Assembly (NCBI RefSeq): GCF_040515995.1
Contig: NZ_CP159485.1
Location: 2,294,001 to 2,358,000, forward strand
Direction: 5' to 3'
Source of the DNA: Proteinivorax hydrogeniformans
GTDB lineage: Bacteria; Bacillota; Proteinivoracia; Proteinivoracales; Proteinivoracaceae
DNA length: 64,000 bases
Part shown: positions 36,667 through 44,717 of the stretch, piece after piece
Numbering within the stretch: the first letter of the stretch is position 1
Layout of the letters: each line of letters opens with the position of its first letter
Notes under the pieces: generated by a model
The model's input: the letters and a program-made list of their open reading frames with translations, nothing else
The model's database searches: none
What the model was told of the DNA's origin: nothing
Translations under genes and position numbers: made by a program

Positions 36667-37392
36667 TTAAGAAAAGTATTTAAAAATCACTGCACCGGTT
36701 GAAAAACAAAATATTACCATGGAGACATAATCTCTATAGCCTAGCTTTAACTGTCTATAACTTGTTCTGTTCGAGCATGCTCTAAGACCTCTCATTTCAA
36801 CTGCAATTGCCAGTTCTTTAGCTTTTAAAATAACGCTTGCTATCATAGGCATTATTAAGTATGAATATATTTTAATTTTGGTTCCTTTGGGTATTTTTTT
36901 TAAGTTTATACCTCTTAGTTGTATTGCTGTCATCATATCTATTACTTCTTCTTTAAGCATAGGTAGAAATCTTATCGCCACAGAAACCATAAAAGCTAAT
37001 TCGTACGGTATTTTCCATTGGTATAGACCTTGAACAATATCACGAGAGTTTGATGTTGTCATAACAGTAGCAGAGGTGATTATAATTGATATTCTTAAAA
37101 AAATAGATGCAGAATTTGCCAGACCAACTGTAGAAACTATTGTGAGGTTTCCTAATGTAACTAATCCTTCTCCGCCGTCGGTGAAAATACTTTGTATAAA
37201 AATCATAAACACAAAAATCCAAGCAAATCTTTTTAGCTTCCAGAAAATCATAAGAGATCCACTTTTAAACAGCACTGACATCATTACAGCTACACACAAT
37301 ACACACAAAAGCCATAAAGCATCATTAAATAAAACTGCCATGCTGGATATACACATCACCATTATTAGCTTAGTTCTGGGGTCACACTGCAT
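36667..37392 (-). CDS. ecfT: ECF transporter T component
   Basis: About 241 residues with five to six helices. The cytoplasmic coupling motifs are AIQLRGINL and AVEMRGLRA, which match the paired A-x-RG signatures by which EcfT grips the two ATPases. I prefer ATG 37392 (MQCDPRTKLIMVM), as DPRTKLI is the normal EcfT opening; a GTG 15 bases upstream is possible. It overlaps the end of the preceding ATPase gene. Confidence 0.9.
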   Translation of the reverse strand: MQCDPRTKLIMVMCISSMAVLFNDALWLLCVLCVAVMMSVLFKSGSLMIFWKLKRFAWIFVFMIFIQSIFTDGGEGLVTLGNLTIVSTVGLANSASIFLRISIIITSATVMTTSNSRDIVQGLYQWKIPYELAFMVSVAIRFLPMLKEEVIDMMTAIQLRGINLKKIPKGTKIKIYSYLIMPMIASVILKAKELAIAVEMRGLRACSNRTSYRQLKLGYRDYVSMVIFCFSTGAVIFKYFS

Positions 37393-38047
37393 AAGAGCTT
37401 TCCTCACCTTTTTTTAACTCAATTATTCTATTAGCGTACTTAGTGACAAAACTCTTATCGTGACTAATTATTAACATCCCGATACCATCATCTAGCAATG
37501 TCTTTAAAATATTTAATAGCGCTTGTTTTCTCTTTATGTCTAAAGCAGTTGTGGGCTCATCTAAAATCAAGAATTTAGGCCGGTTGATTAAAATGGAGGC
37601 TAAAACTAATCTTTGCTTTTCCCCTCTGCTTAGATAAAAAGGAAATTTAGTTCTTTCATTTAATAATTCAAAATCTGATAGTGCTTTCAACACTTTTTTT
37701 TCAATAATGTCTTCTCTATAGCCATTAATTCTTAACGCAAACGAAAGTTCTTCTTCCACTGTAGGAGCAAAGATTTGTTTTTCGGGGTCTTGAAACATAT
37801 AACCTACTTTCTGGCCTACCTCGCCTAAAGAGATTTCTTTGGTGTTTAAACCATCTATTAACACATCACCAGCAGTTGGCTTTATTATGCCTGCCATCAA
37901 CTTCCCTATGGTGGATTTGCCGCTGCCATTAGATCCAAGTAATGCTGTCAAGCCAGTTTTAGGAATTGTCATATTTAAATTATCTATGACTAATTCTTTT
38001 GGATTCATCCCATAACCATAAGATATCCCATCAAAAACAATACTCAT
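37382..38047 (-). CDS. ecfA: ECF transporter ATPase (second)
   Basis: A 221-residue ABC ATPase. Walker A is GSNGSGKST (39-47), the Q-loop is YMFQDPEKQIFAPTVEEEL, the signature is LSRGEKQRLVLAS and Walker B is FLILDEPTTALD. The FQDPExQ(L/I)F motif is characteristic of ECF/cobalt ATPases. Its ATG overlaps the stop of the preceding ATPase by 4 bases (ATGA). It pairs with the other ATPase as the energising heterodimer. Confidence 0.92.
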   Translation of the reverse strand: MSIVFDGISYGYGMNPKELVIDNLNMTIPKTGLTALLGSNGSGKSTIGKLMAGIIKPTAGDVLIDGLNTKEISLGEVGQKVGYMFQDPEKQIFAPTVEEELSFALRINGYREDIIEKKVLKALSDFELLNERTKFPFYLSRGEKQRLVLASILINRPKFLILDEPTTALDIKRKQALLNILKTLLDDGIGMLIISHDKSFVTKYANRIIELKKGEESSYAV

Positions 38048-38733
38048 AAAGTCTCCCCCCTAAAGTCCGATAACTTTCCATTTTTTAAAAGCATTACTCT
38101 ATCTGCTACCTTTAGATTATCAAAATCATGTTCTACCATAATTATAGTTTTTCCCTCTGCCTTTAAGGTCTTTATTAAATCTAAAATCTTGTTTTTTTCA
38201 TATAGGTCTAGTTGAGACAAAGCCTCGTCAAATATTAGAATATCAGGTTTTAGGCTTAACACCGAAGCTAGTGCAACTAATTGTTTTTCACCACCGGAAA
38301 GCATTTTGGGATTTTTAAAACGATGTTTTTTTATGCCCACTTTGTTAATTACCTCAGATATGCGCTTGCCTATCTCCTCACGAGGCAACCCAAAGTTTTC
38401 AGGACCAAATGCTATCTCATCTTCTACAGTTGGAGAAAACAGTTGTGTGTCAGGGTTTTGGAAAATAACCCCCACCTTTTTAACTAAATGTGGCATGCTT
38501 AGCTCCTTTAAGGAAGTCCCATCAATTAGTATCTCCCCTTGTGCATCACCTTGCTTAATCCGTGGAATCACCCCACTTATTAAGGCACATAATGTGCTTT
38601 TGCCGCTTCCGCTTAACCCTACTATTGCAATAATTTCACCACGTTGAACTGTTAGATCTATTCCTTTTAGCAGTTTTTCTTCTGATTTTTTAAATCCAAA
38701 ATAGAGATTTTTTACCTCAATTTTTTTTATCAA
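38044..38733 (-). CDS. ecfA: ECF transporter ATPase (first)
   Basis: A 229-residue ABC ATPase. Walker A is GLSGSGKST (38-46), the Q-loop is VIFQNPDTQLFSPTVEDEI, the signature is LSGGEKQLVALAS and Walker B is ILIFDEALSQLD, where ALSQ replaces the common PTSA. Its start is a TTG whose last bases overlap the stop codon of the preceding gene (TTGA). It forms a heterodimer with the next ATPase. Confidence 0.92.
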   Translation of the reverse strand: MIKKIEVKNLYFGFKKSEEKLLKGIDLTVQRGEIIAIVGLSGSGKSTLCALISGVIPRIKQGDAQGEILIDGTSLKELSMPHLVKKVGVIFQNPDTQLFSPTVEDEIAFGPENFGLPREEIGKRISEVINKVGIKKHRFKNPKMLSGGEKQLVALASVLSLKPDILIFDEALSQLDLYEKNKILDLIKTLKAEGKTIIMVEHDFDNLKVADRVMLLKNGKLSDFRGETL

Positions 38734-39242
38734 TTAACATCCAGCTCCATTAAAAACTTGTTCCACCGTTGTCCAAATTGGTCTTGCTTTATTACCACCT
38801 GGTACGGACCGGAACCTCCATCTTCCCGTGGTGCTAGGTACTCACCGTTTTCTTTATATACTATATACACGTTGTCTTTGTCTAAAATTTCACTTTGCGT
38901 AAGAGCTACAGTGTAACCGTCGGCAGCTCGAGTGATAACCTGATTTATGTCATCTAAGTTAATGTCATATTTAGACAATAAATCTTTCATCAAAATTCCT
39001 TTATATGTGTTGTCCTTGTTTGGACTGCTGCTGCTTCTTAAGGTTACTTCAAATTCATGTTGAGCCAGTTCTAACATATCATCAAAATTAACTGTTGCTA
39101 CGCGCTCGTCCTCAAAGTTAATGAAGATTTTTGCCTCTTCTTGGCTTAGCACTCTTTCCTCTCTATCATTTAAGTTTAAGTAAGCGAAAACTACTATAAC
39201 TCCCAACAAAATACCTAAGGTAATAAGAATTTTTTTATTCAT
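38730..39242 (-). CDS. Membrane-anchored SUOX-like (molybdopterin-binding-like) domain protein
   Basis: About 170 residues: an N-terminal membrane anchor (KKILITLGILLGVIVVFAYL), then one extracytoplasmic domain. The domain shows the pattern of the SUOX-type oxidoreductase molybdopterin-binding fold: YKGILMKDLL, AADGYTVALTQSEI, NVYIVYKENGEYL and GSGPYQVVI...WNKFLMELDV. The Mo-ligating Cys of true enzymes is not visible. I chose ATG 39242, 7 bases after GGGGGTG. It overlaps the phosphatase gene by 8 bases. A cofactor-binding role is inferred. Confidence 0.7.
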   Translation of the reverse strand: MNKKILITLGILLGVIVVFAYLNLNDREERVLSQEEAKIFINFEDERVATVNFDDMLELAQHEFEVTLRSSSSPNKDNTYKGILMKDLLSKYDINLDDINQVITRAADGYTVALTQSEILDKDNVYIVYKENGEYLAPREDGGSGPYQVVIKQDQFGQRWNKFLMELDVN

Positions 39243-40737
39243 TAATTGCACCCCCGTTAAAAATCCAATATGGCATAAACATATCTTCTGTTATCAACGA
39301 ACCATGGTCGCCACCTTCCTCTGTCTTATGCATTCCATGGTCAGCATATACTATTACTTTTCCGTCCCATTTGGCTACTAACTGATTGACATAACTATCT
39401 ATCTTTTTTAAATCCTCTAAGATTTCAACGGCAAGATCTCCATAATTGTGTCCAGCTATATCAACATCTTTGTAATGTACAAACAGCAAGTCAAGACCTT
39501 TTGACATCTTCTTTAACGCGTTTTCGGTTTTTTCGTCGTCTGTGCTGCCATCGTTATTTTCATCCATAGACAGAACAGGAGGGATCTCTAATTCTATTGT
39601 TCCAATAGGGCCTATTACGGCAGCAGCTTCTTTGTTTTGCTTTTTACAAAACCCAAAAATTGTTGGCACCTCTACCTTTCTTATCCCTCTTTTGTAAACA
39701 CCGTTGACATAAGGAAGCTCTCCGGTTAAAGAAGCTGCTAGATTGACAGGAGTTACAGAAGGATAAGCTACCATAGCTTTTTGGGGCTCTGGCAAGCTTT
39801 CTAAAAATGGGATGTAATCGTTCTTTTTTGCGTACTGGTATTGATGATACCCAAGCCCGTCAATTAAAATCAGCATTACATTTTCTTCTTGATTAAGCAT
39901 TTTTTTTGTATCGTAATAAACATCTGTTATTCTTTTAGCCGGTGGCTTTATAACTACCCCAACAACGTCTTGGATCTTTAACTCACCATTAACCACATAC
40001 CCTATACTGTTATTGTTCAAAACTAGTTTACCTTCTTTATCTAAAGAAGCTTCCTCACCTTTTTTACCAACTACTAGAGCCTCTTCATCATCATTTATAT
40101 ATTTTTCAATGTCGATTATTTTTCTTTTATTAAAAGTGGTTACATCTAAACTTTCTCCATCGTTTTTAATTGTTGATTCTCCTCTAAAAGTAAAAACAGT
40201 AGAGTATCCTTTTTTATATAGCTGCCCCACCGATAGGCTAGCTATATTCTCACCCGGTCTAATTATATTAAAACTATCTTCCACTGATAAATCATCGCTC
40301 ACTATAACGATTTTTTTGACATCTTTAACATTGCTGCTGGGTGGATGGTTTTTGTTTATTGCCTCCCAACCGTACTCTTTACTTTGCGCAATATAGCTTT
40401 TTTCTAGATTTTTGTTAGAAATCAAAGCACTATAACCATCATGTGATATAAATAGCACATCAAACCTTTCAGTTTTAGGGTTTGCTTTTTTTATTACTTC
40501 TTCTAGTGGTGCTACTTCTAAGGAATCATCTCTGTAATTTATAGTGACTGCCTCGGAATGTTTCTGAACATAATCCAAACTAACTGATTCTTTAACATCC
40601 CCGACAACTTCTAATAAAGGCATATAATGGGTAGAATCACCTGACTGAGGTATTACATTTAGAAGTAAAAGCACTAAAAGACCAACACTTATAAGAACTA
40701 TTGCGCTAATTTTATTATGCTTCTTTATATTTAACAC
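39235..40737 (-). CDS. Membrane-tethered alkaline-phosphatase-superfamily phosphodiesterase
   Basis: A 500-residue protein. One N-terminal helix (residues 10-28) anchors it outside the cell. Residues 45-270 include a degenerate SUOX-like stretch with SHDGYSALI (98-106). Residues 285-500 are an alkaline-phosphatase/NPP-type catalytic domain with every metal position visible: D293 (LIDGLG), nucleophile T329 (PSVTPVN), D426 and H430 (DIAGHNYG), D466-H467 (ADHGM) and H478 (GGDHG). Such enzymes cleave phosphodiesters or phosphomonoesters. Position before ECF genes suggests it trims a phosphorylated or nucleotide-linked ligand before uptake (inference). Confidence 0.8.
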   Translation of the reverse strand: MLNIKKHNKISAIVLISVGLLVLLLLNVIPQSGDSTHYMPLLEVVGDVKESVSLDYVQKHSEAVTINYRDDSLEVAPLEEVIKKANPKTERFDVLFISHDGYSALISNKNLEKSYIAQSKEYGWEAINKNHPPSSNVKDVKKIVIVSDDLSVEDSFNIIRPGENIASLSVGQLYKKGYSTVFTFRGESTIKNDGESLDVTTFNKRKIIDIEKYINDDEEALVVGKKGEEASLDKEGKLVLNNNSIGYVVNGELKIQDVVGVVIKPPAKRITDVYYDTKKMLNQEENVMLILIDGLGYHQYQYAKKNDYIPFLESLPEPQKAMVAYPSVTPVNLAASLTGELPYVNGVYKRGIRKVEVPTIFGFCKKQNKEAAAVIGPIGTIELEIPPVLSMDENNDGSTDDEKTENALKKMSKGLDLLFVHYKDVDIAGHNYGDLAVEILEDLKKIDSYVNQLVAKWDGKVIVYADHGMHKTEEGGDHGSLITEDMFMPYWIFNGGAINE

Positions 40738-40767
40738 TTATATCACACCCCCCTAGAGTAAAGTACT

Positions 40768-41319
40768 CTACCAAGCTAGCTTATCCTTAAATTGCTTAAC
40801 CACCTTATGGGCAATTATACCTCCTATCCCTCCTGATAAGGATGCTACCGCAAGACTCAGCACCAAAGGTACAAAAGGCAGCCTAAAAAAAACTAAGTTT
40901 ACTAAAAAGCTACCGCTCACGTTTGCAGCTATGCCGGCAGCAAAGCAACACCCTGCGCAACAGCCTTTATGCCTTGAAATAAGAAATATCAAGTCCACAG
41001 CCACCCCTGGCAATATATATGTAGCCAAGCTCATAATTCCATGAGTTCCAAAAAAACCAACTGAAATAACTACAATAGCCTGCACAAGGGCGATTAACGT
41101 TGCGGAGCCGGTCTTTCCAACAAGAGCAGCTCCCATTACAATCCACATCATATAAAATCCGCCTGCAACTACCCCGCCTGGTATAAAAAAAGGCCCTGTA
41201 ATTATATATGCTAGGGGAACTACTATTGGCTTTACTGCTAAACCTAAGCATGCCATTAGAGCTATAATCATCAAATCATAGATAGAAAAACGCTCAAGAA
41301 AAGAGCTTGGGTTGTTCAT
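40768..41319 (-). CDS. ECF transporter S component (YkoE-like)
   Basis: About 183 residues with five to six helices. It contains GPFFIPGGVVAGGFYMMWIV and LATYILPGVAVDLIFLI, which recall YkoE/thiamine-precursor-type substrate-binding subunits. A short loop RHKGCCAGCCFAAG carries four cysteines, which is unusual. I chose ATG 41319, 6 bases after GGGAGGTG, rather than the upstream codon at 41334. The genetic setting (Moco-type riboswitch, mobB) argues for a molybdenum/tungsten-cofactor-related ligand; a thiamine-like or other pterin ligand cannot be excluded. Confidence 0.75.
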   Translation of the reverse strand: MNNPSSFLERFSIYDLMIIALMACLGLAVKPIVVPLAYIITGPFFIPGGVVAGGFYMMWIVMGAALVGKTGSATLIALVQAIVVISVGFFGTHGIMSLATYILPGVAVDLIFLISRHKGCCAGCCFAAGIAANVSGSFLVNLVFFRLPFVPLVLSLAVASLSGGIGGIIAHKVVKQFKDKLAW

Positions 41320-41357
41320 TTTGTCACCTCCCATTTTGATGCCACAACTTTTCTAAC

Positions 41358-42458
41358 TTAGTTTATAGGCTTTATAAATAAAAGATCTCTAACTGCAGTA
41401 TTTCTTGGTAAAAAGTCAAATTCAGAAGCCACCTCTTTGCTTTCTCTTATATACACTATCCCGGAGGCTAAATCCTCGTAGGTTACCTCAGCTGAAAATC
41501 CATCTGCAGCTTCTAAAAGATATTTGTCAGCTTTTTTAAGTCCGTACTCCTCAACTAAAACCTGCAAGTTTATACCGTTGTTTTCGCCAACTTCATATTC
41601 ATCAAATATCTCCTTCCCTCTTTCCACTGAAAATACCCCTGTATTATTAACAGATAACCAAACAAGGTCTCTAACGTGCATTCCTCTTGGAAGGTCAGGA
41701 GATCTGAAAGCTGGTGTGTTTTCACCTTGAGTAACTATGAAAGCATCTTTAAATGTTTCATATTCTTCGTTTTTATCAAAGCCATCTGTGGCTAACATAT
41801 AAACATCTCCTGATGCATCTATTTTCTCTAAAAACTTTGAACCTTTAACACTCTTTTTGTCTTCACTACCATCGTATGGAAGTTCTTCCATTTCAGAAAT
41901 TACCGATTCAAAAAACTTAATTTTTCCTAGTTCATTATTTTTTTCTTGAGTAGGTTCCCCATTTTCTAACTTAATCTCAACTAAGCTGCTAACCCAGTAC
42001 ATGGACTCTTCCTCAGGTATAAAAACTCTAATTGGCCTTGATTCTTCATGTAGTGGATCGCCTTTAATTTCGTAAGCTAAAATTATATCCCTTTTTGCTA
42101 GAATATGATTTGGTACTTCCAGGGAATATCCATCCGAGGCTGTCAACCTAATAGTCTCAATGCTTTTTATATCTTGATCTATCGACTTTAATACATCTTC
42201 GAACAAAGCTCCTTTAATTGTATACTCCTCTTCTATTTCTCCATCATCATCTCTTCTAATAATTTTTTCCGTAGTTTCTTGTAATTCCATTAGCTCCATA
42301 ACGCTAATTTCAGTTTTCCCTTGGCTAGAACTCAAAATTGTTATTACATCTTCTACAGTAGGGTATTCACTAATAGCCTTTTCTTCTGTAGAGCAACCAA
42401 CAATTGCTCCCATTGTAAGTAATAATACGCAAATTATAGCTAGCAATTTTTGTCTCAT
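41358..42458 (-). CDS. Lipoprotein with tandem SUOX-like domains
   Basis: About 366 residues. Signal peptide MRQKLLAIICVLLLTMGAIV ends at lipobox Cys22. Two or more repeats of a SUOX-like fold follow, marked by ASDGYSLEV, ATDGFDKNEE and AADGFSAEV, plus YTIKGALFEDVLKSI and ESRPIRVFIPEEESMYWVSS. The Mo-ligating Cys is absent, so catalysis is unlikely and ligand capture is more plausible. I start at ATG 42458 (GAGGAG 11 bases upstream); a start at 42515 would lie against the riboswitch terminator. First gene of the operon. Confidence 0.75.
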   Translation of the reverse strand: MRQKLLAIICVLLLTMGAIVGCSTEEKAISEYPTVEDVITILSSSQGKTEISVMELMELQETTEKIIRRDDDGEIEEEYTIKGALFEDVLKSIDQDIKSIETIRLTASDGYSLEVPNHILAKRDIILAYEIKGDPLHEESRPIRVFIPEEESMYWVSSLVEIKLENGEPTQEKNNELGKIKFFESVISEMEELPYDGSEDKKSVKGSKFLEKIDASGDVYMLATDGFDKNEEYETFKDAFIVTQGENTPAFRSPDLPRGMHVRDLVWLSVNNTGVFSVERGKEIFDEYEVGENNGINLQVLVEEYGLKKADKYLLEAADGFSAEVTYEDLASGIVYIRESKEVASEFDFLPRNTAVRDLLFIKPIN

Positions 42459-42516
42459 GATTCTAAACACTCCTCTTAGAGAAATTTTGATAAAATTTGG
42501 GTACATTTCTTCCAAA

Positions 42517-42552
42517 TAAAAAAAATGCCTTTCTTTTAATGGAAAGACATTT
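42517..42552 (-). terminator. Riboswitch expression-platform terminator
   Basis: On the minus strand AAATGTCTTTC pairs with GAAAGGCATTT (one G-U) and eight T follow. It lies between the aptamer and the first gene, so ligand binding could stop transcription of the whole operon. Confidence 0.85.
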
Positions 42553-42576
42553 AATATATAAAAACTATAACCACCA

Positions 42577-42735
42577 TCAGGCAGTTACGATTAAACTCCT
42601 TTCCACCGGGAGGCATACCCGTTTCCAAATATACCCTAACGGCCTAGATACCATAGATTAATCCTTAGATATAAAGGCTCGGAGCAAATATTTAATTGTG
42701 AACTACCCACCAATTACCACCTATGCGGGTTGCTT
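42577..42735 (-). ncRNA. Moco/Tuco-type riboswitch
   Basis: The minus strand holds the conserved core GCCTCCCGGTGGAAAGGAG (42596-42614), and upstream GAGCC ... GGCCGTTA, in the order seen in the moaA leader Moco motif. The 5' flank (42698-42733) can form a further hairpin (AACCC/GGGT). The hairpin that normally precedes GCCTCCCG appears reduced to a few bases. In the literature loss of the P3 stem marks the putative tungsten-cofactor (Tuco) variants. A terminator follows at 42517-42552. I recognise it from memory of the motif; a covariance search would settle it. Confidence 0.8.
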
Positions 42736-42782
42736 GAATAAAAAAGAGTTGAGATGAGAAGTGTTATTTAATCTCTCCTCTT

Positions 42783-42810
42783 ACTATAATTATTCTACAC
42801 TTAATCTAAA
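42783..42810 (-). promoter_or_regulatory. Promoter of the riboswitch operon
   Basis: Minus-strand TTTAGA and TATAGT at a 16-base spacing, just upstream of the riboswitch. The -10 matches 5 of 6 and the -35 matches 4 of 6. Confidence 0.45.
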
Positions 42811-42903
42811 TTTCCTTTTATTTTTTAGTAGATAAAATTAGAAATTACTGGCCCTTAGGGCTGCCACTTTTATCAAAATTATCTCTTAAAGCTAATTCGT
42901 CGT

Positions 42904-43620
42904 TTACTCCTTACTTTCCCATAAGTCAAATATTAAAGGCATAATGTCATCACATGCCTTTAGTAGTGTGCAAACTTGCTCTTGTGTCAGTCTTTCTCTC
43001 CCCCATGTTATCCACAAGTCATAAATTACATTAATTTTCTCATTAAGCAACTTTCTATCTTTAAATTTTTTGTTGCAAACTGTCACCACGTCTTTTTTGG
43101 AGCTTACATATATCCCTTTTCCACTTAAAACTATGCAAAGAGTTCTAAAAGTGGCACTAAAATATCTTTCTATAACTTCTTCCTCATAATCTTTATAGCT
43201 AGCCTCAAAGAATTTCAAACATTGATCTGCAGTTTTTATTTCTTCCTCTCTTGTAGGCTTAGGAATCCTGTCCTTAATCTCCTGTCCATAAATCAGTTTT
43301 CCTTCTCTTATAAAGTTATTATATTCAAAACCGCTACCTAAAAATGATTGTCCGCCTATTACTTCTTTTTTAGTGGTATAGGCCACACTAATCGGTTTTT
43401 CCTTACTTTTAATCTTTTCTAATTCCAACTGGAGCTTATTTTGAATTTCATTACTTTTTAACACAATATACAAATCAATATCGCTTCTTCCCGGCACAAA
43501 GTCTCCTCTAGCCACACTCCCCCCGACATATACAGAACATATCTCATCGGCAAACTTAATCTGGCATATGTTTTTCACTTCATCTAAGGCCTCAAAATAA
43601 CTCTCTCGATTTCCCAGCAT
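42904..43620 (-). CDS. Nucleotidyltransferase (aminoglycoside-adenylyltransferase-like)
   Basis: About 238 residues. The polymerase-beta-type motif GGSVARGDFVPGRSDIDLYI gives GS-x-AR-G and the D-x-D metal pair. A helical C-terminal domain follows, with WGRERLTQEQVCTLLK near the end, resembling the DUF4111-type domain of ANT(3'')/ANT(9)-like enzymes. Whether it modifies a drug or another small molecule is unknown. I chose ATG 43620, 10 bases after AAGGAG. Monocistronic; the Moco-type operon begins 90 bases beyond its stop codon. Confidence 0.8.
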   Translation of the reverse strand: MLGNRESYFEALDEVKNICQIKFADEICSVYVGGSVARGDFVPGRSDIDLYIVLKSNEIQNKLQLELEKIKSKEKPISVAYTTKKEVIGGQSFLGSGFEYNNFIREGKLIYGQEIKDRIPKPTREEEIKTADQCLKFFEASYKDYEEEVIERYFSATFRTLCIVLSGKGIYVSSKKDVVTVCNKKFKDRKLLNEKINVIYDLWITWGRERLTQEQVCTLLKACDDIMPLIFDLWESKE

Positions 43621-43713
43621 ACAACCACTCCTTTTTACCAACGCTGGATTTTAGAAAATTCTAACTGATTCTTTATATACTACATTCAACCTATTTATTC
43701 CTGCTACTTTTGA

Positions 43714-43755
43714 ATTTATGCAGTGAAGGGGGGCTTATCCTCCACTGCATAAAAA
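43714..43755. repeat. Inverted repeat upstream of the YczE-like gene
   Basis: TTTATGCAGTG and CACTGCATAAA, an 11-bp perfect inverted repeat with a GGGGGG-containing centre. It lies between two divergent genes and may be an operator. No U-run follows. Confidence 0.5.
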
Positions 43756-43871
43756 TTCACCAAAACTTTTTACGTAAATTGTGTTATAATTGTAACGCTA
43801 ATATACCTGTATGGTAATTCCAAAAGTGTGATTAAATTGACTATATAATTTTTGCAAAGGTGGTTACTAAT

Positions 43872-44486
43872 TTGAAACGTTTTCTTTTTTATTTTGTGGG
43901 CCTATATATGACTGCAATGGGTATTTCCAGCATTATCGTTGCTGACCTTGGTGCTGGTTCATGGGACACGGTTTTTGTAGGACTTTATAATAAGCTTGGA
44001 CTAACTCCCGGAACATGGAGTATAATTGTTGGTGGTTTGCTTATGTTTTTAAATGGCTTTTTGGCGAAAGAAAAGCCTGATTTTTTGGCGTTTCTCACTG
44101 TGTTTACATTAGGTGTTTTTATTGATTTTAACCTTTTTATATACAGTTTTATAAGCGTTGCATATCTTTCTGATAAATTAATGCTTTTTGCTTTTGGGTT
44201 TGTACTGTTAGCCACTGGGGTTGGTGTTTATTTACAGGCTAAGTTTTCACCAAATCCTATTGATAAACTCATGGTAGTTGTGCATAAAAGGTTTGGAATT
44301 AGTATTGCCTTATCAAGGTTTTTGTGTGAAGCTACAGCTCTTACTATTGGTTTTTTATTAGCGGGACCTGTGTCGTATGGCACTGTGATTATAGTGCTTT
44401 TTATCGGGCCTTGTATCCAGTTTTCTTATAGCAAAATGGAGCTACTTTATAACCAACCAAAAAGAGCAGCCAAAAGAGTTATTTAA
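43872..44486 (+). CDS. YczE/YitT-type membrane protein
   Basis: About 204 residues with five to six helices. The landmark segment is VADLGAGSWDTVFVGLYNKLGLTPGTWSIIVG (given here as VADLGAGSWDTVF and LGLTPGTWSIIVG), typical of YczE/YyaS/YitT proteins. I chose TTG 43872 (MKRFLFYFVGLY), 8 bases after AGGTGG; GTG 43860 would place the start within that site. Function is unknown; some relatives affect antibiotic or siderophore production. Confidence 0.8.
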   Translation: MKRFLFYFVGLYMTAMGISSIIVADLGAGSWDTVFVGLYNKLGLTPGTWSIIVGGLLMFLNGFLAKEKPDFLAFLTVFTLGVFIDFNLFIYSFISVAYLSDKLMLFAFGFVLLATGVGVYLQAKFSPNPIDKLMVVVHKRFGISIALSRFLCEATALTIGFLLAGPVSYGTVIIVLFIGPCIQFSYSKMELLYNQPKRAAKRVI

Positions 44487-44521
44487 AAAATCCCTCAAAC
44501 TATTTGTTTGAGGGATTTTTT
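44485..44521 (+). terminator. Terminator of the YczE-like gene
   Basis: AAAAAATCCCTCAAAC pairs perfectly with GTTTGAGGGATTTTTT, 5-base loop. It starts at the stop codon. Confidence 0.88.
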
Positions 44522-44717
44522 AAATAAACATCTATAATGATACTTTTGTTATTCTTCTATATCTGAGGTTTTCTCTATCCAACACTACGCTAAAACGTTT
44601 CATAGCCTCTTTGTAGGGTTTTTATAATATTGTGGTACCTCACTTCTTTTATAACTTTATCATTCTTTTATTATGATTTGTAATATGGCCCATGTAAGAG
44701 TCTACAGTATGAGGGTA

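Noticed and set aside
42459-42515. Upstream start of the lipoprotein at 42515
   Set aside because: It adds 19 residues before a normal lipoprotein signal peptide and abuts the riboswitch terminator.
44532-44640. Minus-strand frame reading KPYKEAMKRFSVVLDRENLR then a stop
   Set aside because: Only about 29 codons, preceded by a stop and with no suitable ribosome site; too short to call a gene.
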